Program-made: the position numbers and the translations under genes
NCBI GenBank assembly: GCA_044228505.1
Contig: JBGAUT010000023.1
Span: 17,361 to 81,360 of the forward strand
From: JAEUKA01 sp044228505
GTDB taxonomy: Bacteria > Myxococcota_A > Polyangia > Palsa-1104 > JAEUJZ01
Length of the DNA: 64,000 nt
Reading direction: 5' to 3'
In this document: piece by piece, positions 26,301-33,213 of the stretch
Layout: every line of letters begins with the position of its first letter
Position numbering within the stretch: position 1 is the first letter of the stretch
Notes under the pieces: model-generated
Seen by the model: only the letters and a program-made list of their open reading frames with translations
Told to the model about the DNA's origin: nothing
Database searches by the model: none

Positions 26301-26707
26301 ACCAGGGGGATATGCCCGACTATCTGTACCTGATTCGCAAGGGCAAGTTACGCGTCGTCATTGGTGGCAACGAAGTGGCGCGCTTTGGACCGGGTGAGTG
26401 TGTCGGCGAAATGGCCGTGCTCGCCAGTACCCAGCGCACTGCTGGTGTCGATACGCTGGAGCCGTGTCAGCTTCTGCGCTGGTCGGAGCGCGACTTCCTC
26501 GGGCTCCTCGACGCATTCCCTGAAATTGGCCGAGCGCTGCTCAAGTCGCTGGTGCGACGCCTGGCTCAGACCGGTAAGAGTCGGCAAGCACCTCGGGCAG
26601 CCACGATCATCGGCATGGTCTGGGGCAAAGATGGGCCCCAGCCTTCGACGACCAGCAGCACCAATCCCAGCGATGGCAGCGGCACCACCCCAGAGGACAA
26701 GAACTAG
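23399..26707 (+). CDS. NTT/MFS-type transporter - HEAT repeats - cNMP-binding domain fusion
   Basis: The product is 1102 aa from ATG 23399; ATG 23483, preceded by GGAGAGGG, would drop 28 residues and may be the true start. About 12 hydrophobic helices lie at residues 45-440; the WTYFQAPLEAAQIRWLLPRL and GSIGGLIAG segments match the ADP/ATP-translocase (NTT/Npt1-like) branch. Residues about 460-900 are helical HEAT-like repeats (VRREALSCLPAFED, VRIAALRWLADEP). The C-terminus (about 930-1060) is a cyclic-nucleotide-binding domain with the phosphate cassette GEMAVLASTQRTAG. A cyclic nucleotide would thus gate a membrane carrier or signal through the HEAT scaffold. The substrate is unknown. A free copy of the last domain follows at once. 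Confidence 0.82.
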   Translation: MHVRSGGSSAIRPPMFVRPRWAALVERVMTPVDGPAARLKETERSLRWLAAVIIFNVVLSTSFQTAMFLTNHQKPDIPLAMLFGSLLTALTTLGLNYLLRKRPAAGALRIILLALGGLTALAALWNWKQTAASTFALYLLVEIATTVGVAATWTYFQAPLEAAQIRWLLPRLGAWGSIGGLIAGTVVPIALKYLKMRSHWLIWISALAWLLASALVRMDYAARAPAKRRSSLNQQSHLRQIFTVPLVRWMILGTAGIIWTGALVQYESNAAMKDAWPQETINSVTSVLLAVASIGGFATQTLVTTPVLERWGVGLALAILPATIGACMSVYFYATVGAQWNADLSVWVIVVALFLDKTLRPALHRPAESCLVAALSPTIRPTLLLVLGGIMSPFIKAVGALMLFIAKTASINPSLLTGIAIILAVLVTMLSTRWGTIYAQTLRETLEEGSVEALGSTEAAENLVPMIDGPRLRVLLEAIDMGTPRSRELALDLLRTQRSNLVAKAMQTRLNNKFEPVRIAALRWLADEPDQTLETHLKQRWLVPDLSDNERQAILDAAGALGAVLIGDDTARWLTVPNLPLRTAALAVLLRSSDVRHQKVARRALEAMLNSQANEEISAGLRLVHEYKVGEFLPAVLARLADTDIAVRREALSCLPAFEDERARRPLWAALTEPTMAHVAVRALTSCGESIVPNIIAQLDSPDIASVVRQHLLRALGLIPSQSGVQCLLDHVRHSDRNAQLEALKSLNRLRRVLNLPPLNAEVIQSFVLSELRWGLHMLRARELLKDRVRPNGLLYRELDAQIDAAQQRVAQTLALLSPKDTMVHIFKALRSPNSPHRDQARELLRTLFKPGPIVNASLKLLDETQMWQPEFFHPPLSISSGQTAESAVEWLKLTADPWVIAALKYDPDCPRLTQTFPPIPELIERHLDAVLFLKDVGLFETLTNAQLIDVAGLAEKVDLPAGRTLFNQGDMPDYLYLIRKGKLRVVIGGNEVARFGPGECVGEMAVLASTQRTAGVDTLEPCQLLRWSERDFLGLLDAFPEIGRALLKSLVRRLAQTGKSRQAPRAATIIGMVWGKDGPQPSTTSSTNPSDGSGTTPEDKN

Positions 26708-26715
26708 AGCGAGCG

Positions 26716-27240
26716 ATGGCAGTCTCAGTCTCACTCGATATGATCTTGTTTCTCAAAGACGTCTCGCTCTTTGAGTCGCTGTCCAATGCGCAGCTTGCTG
26801 AAGTGGCGCGCCTGGCCGAGCGCATCGACATCGCCGCCGATGACGTCAGCAAGCCTTTGTTTTACCAAGGTGAGCCCGCCGACTGTCTGTACCTGATTCG
26901 CAAAGGCAAAGTCCGGGTCATCCAAAATGGCCAAGAGATTGCCCGACTCGGACCGGGAGAAACCACCGGTGAAATGGCGGTGCTCGCGGGCATCGAGCGC
27001 TCGGCGACTGTCGAGCCCATTGATCCGATGGTGCTACTCCGTTTTGATGCCGATGACTTTCTGGCCCTGCTCGATACCTATCCCGAAATTCAGCGCGCCC
27101 TGATGAAGGTGCTCGTCACCCGGCTCAGTCAAAGCAATCGGCCCCGTGAGCCCAGTCGACGCGCCGCGACGATGGTGGGCATGGTGTGGGGCAAAGATGG
27201 CCCAGCCGCCAAGCCGCCTTCGGGGGATTCCAAAAAATAG
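26716..27240 (+). CDS. Cyclic nucleotide-binding domain protein
   Basis: The product is 174 aa, a single cNMP-binding domain with the cassette GEMAVLAGIERSATV (conserved Glu and Arg for ribose-phosphate). It is closely similar to the C-terminal domain of the preceding protein; both contain FLKDV.LFE.L.NAQL, YLIRKGK.RV and end with MVWGKDGP. It therefore arose by tandem duplication. There is no DNA-binding domain, so it is not a CRP-type regulator; it may compete with or modulate the fused domain next door. The gap to the upstream gene is 8 bp. Confidence 0.85.
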   Translation: MAVSVSLDMILFLKDVSLFESLSNAQLAEVARLAERIDIAADDVSKPLFYQGEPADCLYLIRKGKVRVIQNGQEIARLGPGETTGEMAVLAGIERSATVEPIDPMVLLRFDADDFLALLDTYPEIQRALMKVLVTRLSQSNRPREPSRRAATMVGMVWGKDGPAAKPPSGDSKK

Positions 27241-27255
27241 CGACAAGGGGACAGC

Positions 27256-27942
27256 ATGTTTCGTTCTCTCGACAGTGGGGTGTGGTTTCTCGATAAGCCT
27301 TTCAAGATGATGGGCGTCGAGCTGGGAGGGCGGATGACCATCGTGAAGCTGGGCGATGGTTCGCTGCTGATGGTGTCACCGGTGGCGATGACTTCCGATG
27401 ATCGCGCCGAGCTGGACCGCATCGGGCCGGTCCGCCACATCGTCGCCCCCAACCTGATGCATCACCTATACGCTGGGGACGCCAAGACCTGTTATCCAGA
27501 CGCCAAGCTCTATCTGCCGCCGGGACTTGCCGAAAAGCGCAAGGATCTGACCGCCGATGGGGTTCTGTCTGACCAGCCGCCCGCCGCACTCGCTGCCGAC
27601 TTGGAGCAGCATCTCGTGCAAGGCATGCCCAAGCTAAGCGAGGTGGTGTTCTTCCACAAGAAGAGCCGCACCCTGATTCAGACCGACTTGGCGTTTAACC
27701 TGATCCAAATGCCGTCGGTGCTCGGTCGCATCCTGTTTACGCTCAACGGGGCGCTCGGCGGTGTGCGGGCCACCAAGGTGCTGCGCAGCCTGATTGCCGA
27801 CAAAGCCGCCACCCGGCGGTCGATCGAGAAAATCTTGGCATGGGACTTCGACCGCATGATCATCACCCACGGCGACGTGGTGCGGTCCGGTGCCAAAGCG
27901 GAGCTACAGGCGGCCTATCAGTTTCTGCTCGGCAAGTCCTAG
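27256..27942 (+). CDS. DUF4336 family protein (metallo-hydrolase-like)
   Basis: The product is 228 aa, preceded by AAGGGG. It shows the DUF4336 pattern: GGRMTIVKLGDGSLLMVSPVA, then VRHIVAPNLMHHLYAGDAK and a late ITHGD motif, resembling a degraded metallo-beta-lactamase fold with His ligands. Substrate is unknown. It lies 15 bp after the cNMP-binding gene and is probably co-transcribed with it. Confidence 0.7.
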   Translation: MFRSLDSGVWFLDKPFKMMGVELGGRMTIVKLGDGSLLMVSPVAMTSDDRAELDRIGPVRHIVAPNLMHHLYAGDAKTCYPDAKLYLPPGLAEKRKDLTADGVLSDQPPAALAADLEQHLVQGMPKLSEVVFFHKKSRTLIQTDLAFNLIQMPSVLGRILFTLNGALGGVRATKVLRSLIADKAATRRSIEKILAWDFDRMIITHGDVVRSGAKAELQAAYQFLLGKS

Positions 27943-28006
27943 TGCCCCGATAGCCGAAATCCACCGCCGCGACGCCCATCCCGTCCCAAGAAAGAAGATT
28001 CGTTCC

Positions 28007-29035
28007 ATGTCCGTACCGACCGTTCCTGTCATCTCGCTCATCCGTGGCGACGGCATTGGCCCCGAGATCAGCGAAGCCGTCCTGCGCATGCTCGATGCCT
28101 GCGGTGCCAAGCTTTCGTTCGAGGAAATCCCGGCGGGCGAGGGCGCACTTGCGACCCATCACGACCCGATGCCTGAAGTCACCTTGCAGTCGATCGCCAA
28201 GAACAAGGTCGCGCTCAAGGGTCCGCTGTCGACGCCCAAGGGCGGCGGCTTCCGCTCGGTCAACGTCGCGCTCCGTCAGCACTTTGACCTGTACGCGAAC
28301 CTTCGCCCCGCGATGAGCTTTGCCGGGGTGCCGTCGCGCTACCAGAATGTCGACATCGTCACCGTCCGCGAAAACACCGAGGACATCTACGCCGGCATCG
28401 AGCACTTCGTGGGCCCCGGTCGCTCCGCCGCCGAGTCGATTGCCGTCATCACCCGCGTCGGCTCCGAGCGCATCGTCCGCTTTGCCTTCGAGTACGCCCG
28501 CAAGCACAACCGCAAAAAGGTCTCGATCATCCACAAGGCCAACATCCTCAAGATGTCGAACGGCCTGTTTTTGGAAGTCGCCAAGCAGGTCGCCAGCGAA
28601 TACCCCGACATTCCCCACGACGACGTGATCGTGGATGCGGCGTGCATGAAGCTGGTGCTGTTCCCCGAGCGCTTCGACGTCATCGTGACGATGAACCTGT
28701 TTGGCGACATCCTGTCGGACCTGATCGCCGGGCTGGTCGGTGGCCTGGGGGTGTCTCCGGGCGCAAACCTCGGCGAAAAGGCCGCGATCTTTGAGGCGGT
28801 CCATGGCTCGGCACCGGACATCGCCGGGCAGGGCATTGCCAACCCAACGGCGCTCGCGCTGGCGGCAGAGATGATGCTTCACCACCTGGGACAACCCGAG
28901 GCTGCGGCGCGACTGCGGCGTGGCATCCTGACCTGTCTGGCCGATGGAAAGCTCCGCACCAAGGATCTCGGCGGCCAGGCCAACACCAAGACCTTCACGG
29001 ACGGTGTCTGCACCGCCATCGGCCATCACGGCTAG
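28007..29035 (+). CDS. NAD-dependent isocitrate dehydrogenase (isocitrate/isopropylmalate family)
   Basis: The product is 342 aa from ATG 28007. GDGIGPEI opens the protein. The substrate-specifying ENTEDIYAGIEH motif and SVNVALR segment favour isocitrate over isopropylmalate. KANILKMSNGLF, the metal-binding Asp residues in NLFGDILSDL, and the dinucleotide motif GSAPDIAGQGIANPTA are intact. It converts isocitrate to 2-oxoglutarate in the TCA cycle. The length suits the short NAD-dependent group. Confidence 0.85.
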   Translation: MSVPTVPVISLIRGDGIGPEISEAVLRMLDACGAKLSFEEIPAGEGALATHHDPMPEVTLQSIAKNKVALKGPLSTPKGGGFRSVNVALRQHFDLYANLRPAMSFAGVPSRYQNVDIVTVRENTEDIYAGIEHFVGPGRSAAESIAVITRVGSERIVRFAFEYARKHNRKKVSIIHKANILKMSNGLFLEVAKQVASEYPDIPHDDVIVDAACMKLVLFPERFDVIVTMNLFGDILSDLIAGLVGGLGVSPGANLGEKAAIFEAVHGSAPDIAGQGIANPTALALAAEMMLHHLGQPEAAARLRRGILTCLADGKLRTKDLGGQANTKTFTDGVCTAIGHHG

Positions 29036-29047
29036 GAGTTCCTCCCG

Positions 29048-29902
29048 ATGCTGAAGCTCCACGTCCTGGGGGTCGGCGATGCGTTCACCGAGCGCTATCA
29101 CAACGCCTGCCTGTGCATCGAGGAGCCCAGCTCGGGCATGCGCCTGCTCATCGACTGTCCGCCCGCGCTGCCGCGAGTGCTTGCCGATCACCGCCAGCGC
29201 AGCGGCTCGGACCTGTCGGTGTGGAACATTGAGCACCTGCTTTTGACCCACCTGCACGGCGACCACTGCGGCGGGCTCGAAGCGTTTCTGTTTATGCGGC
29301 GCTTTCTGGTCCGTCGCAAGCCAGTGCTGTACGGTGCCAAGTCGGTGCTCGATCCGCTGTGGGCGACGCGGCTGCGCGGCGGCATGGCCCACCTGACCGC
29401 CTGCGTGCCCAAGTGGTCGCTGCCCGAGATCGAGCAGCACCTGCACACGCCGAGCTATCTCGACCCGGCGACGGACGAGCCCGCGCAGCACAAGCTGGCC
29501 GAGCAGCCGCCCGAAGCCGCCGAGCTTCAGCTTGCCGACTATGTCGACCGCGTCGATCTTCAGCCCATCACCCACATCGGCCCGCTCACCATCGAGCGCC
29601 GCTTCACCCATCACCACATTCCCACCACCGCCATTCGCGTCTCTGTGACTGGGCAGCCCCGGCCTCTGTTTGCGTACAGCGCCGACACCGCCTTTGACCC
29701 CGACTTGATTGCGTGGCTGCATGAGGCCGCGCTCATCGTTCACGAGACCAACTTCGGCATCCACACCCCGCTCGATTCCCTCCTCCAGCTCCCCCCGGAC
29801 ATCCGCAGTAAGCTCCGACTCATCCATTATCCCGATATGCTCGATCCCGACACCGCCCCCATCGAATGCCTGCGGGAAGGAACGATTCTGGATCTGGCAT
29901 GA
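29048..29902 (+). CDS. MBL-fold metal-dependent hydrolase
   Basis: The product is 284 aa. The zinc motif is HLHGDH (near residues 69-74), with further ligands in FTHHH, YSADTAFD and HETNF and a final LIHYPD His, as in the RNase Z/ElaC-like or PqqB-like branch. The length and the GVGDAFTERYHNACLCIE opening are not those of tRNase Z proper (no clear exosite), so the substrate is left open. It follows the dehydrogenase gene by 12 bp. Confidence 0.75.
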   Translation: MLKLHVLGVGDAFTERYHNACLCIEEPSSGMRLLIDCPPALPRVLADHRQRSGSDLSVWNIEHLLLTHLHGDHCGGLEAFLFMRRFLVRRKPVLYGAKSVLDPLWATRLRGGMAHLTACVPKWSLPEIEQHLHTPSYLDPATDEPAQHKLAEQPPEAAELQLADYVDRVDLQPITHIGPLTIERRFTHHHIPTTAIRVSVTGQPRPLFAYSADTAFDPDLIAWLHEAALIVHETNFGIHTPLDSLLQLPPDIRSKLRLIHYPDMLDPDTAPIECLREGTILDLA

Positions 29903-29935
29903 ATGCGCCATATCCGCGCTGAAGCGTTGCAAAGG

Positions 29936-30182
29936 GGTGCACAAGTCGGGGGGGATGGGACTTTGACTTTGCCAAGTGGTGCGCAGGCGGACTTGTGCAG
30001 GACTTTGACGTTTCCAAGTGATGCGCAGACGCGAATTGGCAGGACTTTGACGTGTTCAAGTGATGCGCAAACGCGGGTTGTGCATCACTTTGACTTTTCC
30101 AAGTCGTGCACAGATGGAGGTTTGCAGGACTTGGTCTTTCCCAAGTGCCGCAACACCCGGCTTGCGCACCACTTTGCGAAGT
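29936..30182. repeat. 42-bp tandem repeat block
   Basis: Six contiguous degenerate units: 29936-29977, 29978-30019, 30020-30061, 30062-30104 (43 bp), 30105-30146 and a shortened 30147-30182. Each starts near GATGCGCA and contains GGACTTTGAC and ends CCAAGT. The period is divisible by three, so several frames stay open and encode a 14-residue repeat (on the minus strand, AHHL.TSKSC-like). The block is followed by 109 bp with no visible gene. Confidence 0.85.
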
Positions 30183-30291
30183 GACGGTCCCAATGGAACG
30201 GCCTGCGGCAAGGGCTGAACAAAAAAATCTTCCGTCGACCACGGCGGGGCTTTGGTGGCAGAAGGGAAGGGGGGCGTGCTAATCGGACTGG

Positions 30292-30945
30292 ATGCCAATT
30301 ATCCTTTCCGAAGAACGTAGTACCCAAGAGATCGTGCGTGATGCGCGGTATCACCATGCGGCTTTGCTCGCTGATCCGGACACGCAGCATCTGGCCCCGG
30401 CTGTGAAGCAGCGGATCGATGCGCTGCTCAAAGCCCAAGCGCAGTCCGATGCAGCGGATTCCTTGCGTCAGGAAAAACAAGCGCTGCGCAACCGCGCCGA
30501 ATACGTCCACGATGATGCCCAGCGAGCGTGTGAGCTGGAGATTTTTGCGCAGGTTCGCAAGGAACGCTCGCTGCCTGCGTACAGCAACGTCTATCGCCTC
30601 GGCTTTTCGGGACTGATTGCGCTAACGGGGGCCGAGCAAGAGCGCGAGGTCGTCAAGATGTGCGAGTCGCTCGCGACCGAACATCCCGAGCTGGCCAAGA
30701 AGTACAGTAAGAACCTGCTCAAGCTGGCGGCGGAAGCCACGGCGGCGGAAAAAACGCTGCTGCAAGCCGACACCGATGCGACCCATGCCTTTTCCGCAGA
30801 AGTCCGGGGGCGGGTCGCGCTAAACGAGCAGCTCCGCCGCAATGAGGGTGCGCTCATCTCGCTGTTCCCGACCGACAAGGCCCGCGTCCGCCTGTACTAC
30901 CGCACCCGCCGCCGCACCAAAAAAGACGGCGCGCCGACCGGATAA
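30292..30945 (+). CDS. Helical protein of unknown function
   Basis: The product is 217 aa with no signal or TM segment. It is rich in Ala, Leu, Glu and Arg, and predicted mostly helical. It contains the motif YRLGFSGLIALTGAEQE in the middle and a very basic C-terminus ending RTRRRTKKDG. A nucleic-acid-associated or structural role is possible but not shown. It lies between the 42-bp repeat block and a convergent NrnA-like gene. I do not recognise the family. Confidence 0.6.
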   Translation: MPIILSEERSTQEIVRDARYHHAALLADPDTQHLAPAVKQRIDALLKAQAQSDAADSLRQEKQALRNRAEYVHDDAQRACELEIFAQVRKERSLPAYSNVYRLGFSGLIALTGAEQEREVVKMCESLATEHPELAKKYSKNLLKLAAEATAAEKTLLQADTDATHAFSAEVRGRVALNEQLRRNEGALISLFPTDKARVRLYYRTRRRTKKDGAPTG

Positions 30946-30959
30946 CGAGCGGACTGTGG

Positions 30960-31973
30960 CTACGTGCGGCTCGCTGCGATCATCGCTTGGCAGGCGGCGA
31001 TGAGGGTGGATTTGGCTTTGGCCAGGCTGGCTTTGGGGTCTTGGGAGCTGTCAAAGGGAATGGTGCAGCCGGCGGCATTGTGGTGACCACCGCCTCCGAA
31101 CTGAGCGCACAGCTTGGCGACGTTGTAGCTGCCTCTGCCGCGCAGGCTGACGTAGATGCGATCATCGCTGACGGTGATCTGGCCGCCGATGTCGACTCCC
31201 TTTATGGCGCGGGCGTAGTTTACGGGCTTGCCGATGTCATCCATCGTGGCCCCGGCGTCATGCAGCATCTGATCGGTCAGGGTAAGCAGCGCGAGCTTGC
31301 CTTCGCAGTGGCGCTCTAGTGTCGGAAGTACCAGAGTCAGCAGCCGCAGACTGGCTTCCGAGAGCTGCTCATCCAGCTTTTGCGCGACATCCCAGGTGTT
31401 CACTCCGCTGTGCATGGTCGCCATCGCCAGGCGGAACACCTCTGAGTTGGTGCTTGGGTAACGAAACCAGCCGGTGTCTTCGACCAAGGACACAAACAGT
31501 GCGGTCGATAGCGGTTCGGGGAGCGCATCCTCACGGACTCCGAGCGCGGACAGAAGCCGCATCGCGATGACTCCCGCAGAGCCCGCGTCCGCATCGCGCA
31601 GCACAATGTCACCCAGCTCGGAGACCACGGCATGATGATCGAGAACGAGCAGAGGGCCGGTGATCGGTGGTTCGGGAAAGTGATCGCCGAGCAGATGGCG
31701 TGCTCCGCAGTCATGAATCAGCGTGGCGTCAAAGCGCAGTCCGGCCGGAATCTTGCGCCTGACTTCGCTTGCTCCAGGCAGAAAGCGCAGCCGCTGCGGA
31801 ACGGGGTCGGGATTGTAGAGAAAGACTTCTTTGCCGAGCAGGCGCAGTCCATGGGCGCTGACCAGCATCGAGCCGAGCGCATCCCCATCTAGTCGAGAGT
31901 GCGCACCGAGTAAGAAGCGCGTACCACTCCGAACGATCTCAACGGCTCGTGCGAGCTGTTCCGCAAATACCAT
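30960..31973 (-). CDS. DHH/DHHA1 phosphoesterase, NrnA-like
   Basis: The product is 337 aa. The DHH domain has HSRLDGDALGS (metal-binding Asp pair), a central Asp (IHDCGA) and LDHHAV. The DHHA1 substrate domain ends with GGGGHHNAAG. NrnA-type enzymes degrade short oligoribonucleotides and dephosphorylate 3'-phosphoadenosine 5'-phosphate; c-di-AMP/pGpG degradation is also known in the family. Length matches NrnA (about 320 aa). Confidence 0.82.
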   Translation of the reverse strand: MVFAEQLARAVEIVRSGTRFLLGAHSRLDGDALGSMLVSAHGLRLLGKEVFLYNPDPVPQRLRFLPGASEVRRKIPAGLRFDATLIHDCGARHLLGDHFPEPPITGPLLVLDHHAVVSELGDIVLRDADAGSAGVIAMRLLSALGVREDALPEPLSTALFVSLVEDTGWFRYPSTNSEVFRLAMATMHSGVNTWDVAQKLDEQLSEASLRLLTLVLPTLERHCEGKLALLTLTDQMLHDAGATMDDIGKPVNYARAIKGVDIGGQITVSDDRIYVSLRGRGSYNVAKLCAQFGGGGHHNAAGCTIPFDSSQDPKASLAKAKSTLIAACQAMIAASRT

Positions 31974-31993
31974 GACGGCATGAGTAGCCGATG

Positions 31994-32371
31994 TTAGGTG
32001 CGTTTGTCTCGGCTGAGTACGTCATCGCGAACCGATTCGCACAACGCCCGGACCTTCTGGATTTGCTCTTGTCCGACGCCAAACTCTGCGAGCGTGGCCG
32101 CCAAGTGTTCGATCACGACATCGACATGTAGGTCGGCAAGTCCCTTGCTCAGCATCGGTGCGTGAGCAGTCCTCATGTCGCGACCTGTGTAGTGATTCGG
32201 GCCTCCAGTCACCATGGTGATGAAGGCCCCTTGCTTGGCCATCTGACGATCCATGTCAATTCCATCAAAGAAACGCGACACTCGATCATCGGCCAGCATC
32301 TTACGGTAAAAGCTCTCGACTACGGCCTCGATGGCAGGCGCTCCGCCAAGCTGTTCGTACAGGCTCTGCAT
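31994..32371 (-). CDS. Truncated hemoglobin (group I-like)
   Basis: The product is 125 aa from ATG 32371, preceded by AAGGGGGAG. It opens SLYEQLGGAPAI; F..M.... and the VTGGPNHYTGRDMRTAHAPM stretch contains the proximal haem-ligand His (RTAH). Truncated hemoglobins bind O2 and NO; group I members often convert NO to nitrate. It is divergently transcribed from an NsrR-type NO sensor gene, so NO detoxification is the likely role. Confidence 0.85.
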   Translation of the reverse strand: MQSLYEQLGGAPAIEAVVESFYRKMLADDRVSRFFDGIDMDRQMAKQGAFITMVTGGPNHYTGRDMRTAHAPMLSKGLADLHVDVVIEHLAATLAEFGVGQEQIQKVRALCESVRDDVLSRDKRT

Positions 32372-32422
32372 GGTCTCCCCCTTGCTTTGTTGTGAGTGTA
32401 CCAAAAATATGCACAAAAAAGG

Positions 32423-32449
32423 CCAAATATTGGATACAGTGTGCTGTAT
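32423..32449. promoter_or_regulatory. Candidate operator between truncated hemoglobin and NsrR-like regulator
   Basis: Two adjacent dyads: CCAA-ata-TTGG (32423-32433) and the perfect ATACAG-tgtg-CTGTAT (32434-32449). They lie about 50-80 bp upstream of the hemoglobin ATG. The sequences do not match the enteric NsrR site, so assignment to this regulator rests on position alone. Confidence 0.4.
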
Positions 32450-32615
32450 GAAACAGCCTCAGCACCGCTGTGACTTCTTGCCGAAATAAGTGATGAGCGG
32501 TATGAAGAGAATTCGCGCAAAATTTACGTTACGTGAGCTTTCCGTGCTACACAAGACAGACAAATCAGATACCCACCAGGCGGTGATGGCCGTTATCTGG
32601 ACCAAGGCATGAGCG

Positions 32616-33071
32616 ATGCAGTTAACCCAATTCACTGATTACTCGCTGCGCATACTCCTCTATTTGGCCCATCATCCGCCTCAGGATGGGGAGCGCTTGC
32701 CAGCCGTGCTCGATATCAGTCGGGCCTATGGCATCTCAACAAACCACCTGAGCAAAGTTGCTCGTCTGCTGGTTCAAAACGGCTTCGTCAAAGCGACTCG
32801 TGGTCGCAACGGTGGCTTGCAGCTAGCGAAGACCCCAGAAGAGATCAACCTCGGGGAAGTGGTGCGAAAGAGTGAACCGCACTTCGATCTCGTCGAGTGC
32901 TTTGATTCCCGCAGCAACACCTGCCCGATCGCCAGTGCATGCGCTCTTAAGAACGTACTGGCCGACGCGAAGCGTAATTTTATGGCGACGCTGGAAAAAC
33001 AGACACTCGCCGATGTCGCCGGGACTCGCGTGAAGTTGGTGCAGCTCTGGCGCGCCAAGCCGGGTCGCTAA
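32616..33071 (+). CDS. nsrR: Rrf2-family nitric-oxide-sensing repressor, NsrR-like
   Basis: The product is 151 aa. The N-terminal winged helix begins MQLTQFTDYSLRILLYLA and includes ISTNHLSKVARLLVQNGFV. The NsrR-type cysteine signature is present: ECFD...NTC.IA..CALK, three Cys for an Fe-S cluster, with HFDLVECFD as in characterised NsrR. The cluster reacts with NO and the repressor releases DNA. It is divergent from the truncated hemoglobin, its probable target, and probably autoregulated. Confidence 0.85.
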   Translation: MQLTQFTDYSLRILLYLAHHPPQDGERLPAVLDISRAYGISTNHLSKVARLLVQNGFVKATRGRNGGLQLAKTPEEINLGEVVRKSEPHFDLVECFDSRSNTCPIASACALKNVLADAKRNFMATLEKQTLADVAGTRVKLVQLWRAKPGR

Positions 33072-33188
33072 GACAAAACCAACCGACCCAGAATCGAATG
33101 TTTGTTTGATTTGCGCTGGGTCTTCCGTCGCCGCCACTTTCAATACATTCGAACAGGACTTGCACGAGTAAGGGGTCCGGACTAATAC

Positions 33189-33213
33189 CAAAGCCGCTTA
33201 CTTCTTGGCTTTG
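33189..33213. promoter_or_regulatory. Hairpin CAAAGCC/GGCTTTG
   Basis: A perfect 7-bp stem with an 11-nt loop, just before and across the first possible TTG start (33205) of the TolC-like gene. It has no T tract. It could be an attenuator or simply argue that translation starts further downstream. Confidence 0.3.

Noticed and set aside
29048..29902. tRNase Z (rnz)
   Set aside because: HLHGDH and other metal ligands fit the fold, but the exosite and usual start motif are not convincing, so it is left as an MBL-fold hydrolase.
27863..29944. Very long open frame on the minus strand (693 codons)
   Set aside because: It is the antisense shadow of isocitrate dehydrogenase and the MBL hydrolase, whose motifs are complete on the plus strand; high-GC DNA commonly leaves such frames open.
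29936..30182. CRISPR array
   Set aside because: Units are contiguous with no unique spacers, and no cas gene is present.
29903..30184. 93-codon frame in the 42-bp repeat block as a gene
   Set aside because: All sequence is repeat; the frame is open because the period is a multiple of three. No ribosome site supports it, so only the repeat is reported.
33072..33204. tRNA or small RNA gene downstream of the NsrR-like gene
   Set aside because: No cloverleaf pairing or T-arm consensus could be found by eye.
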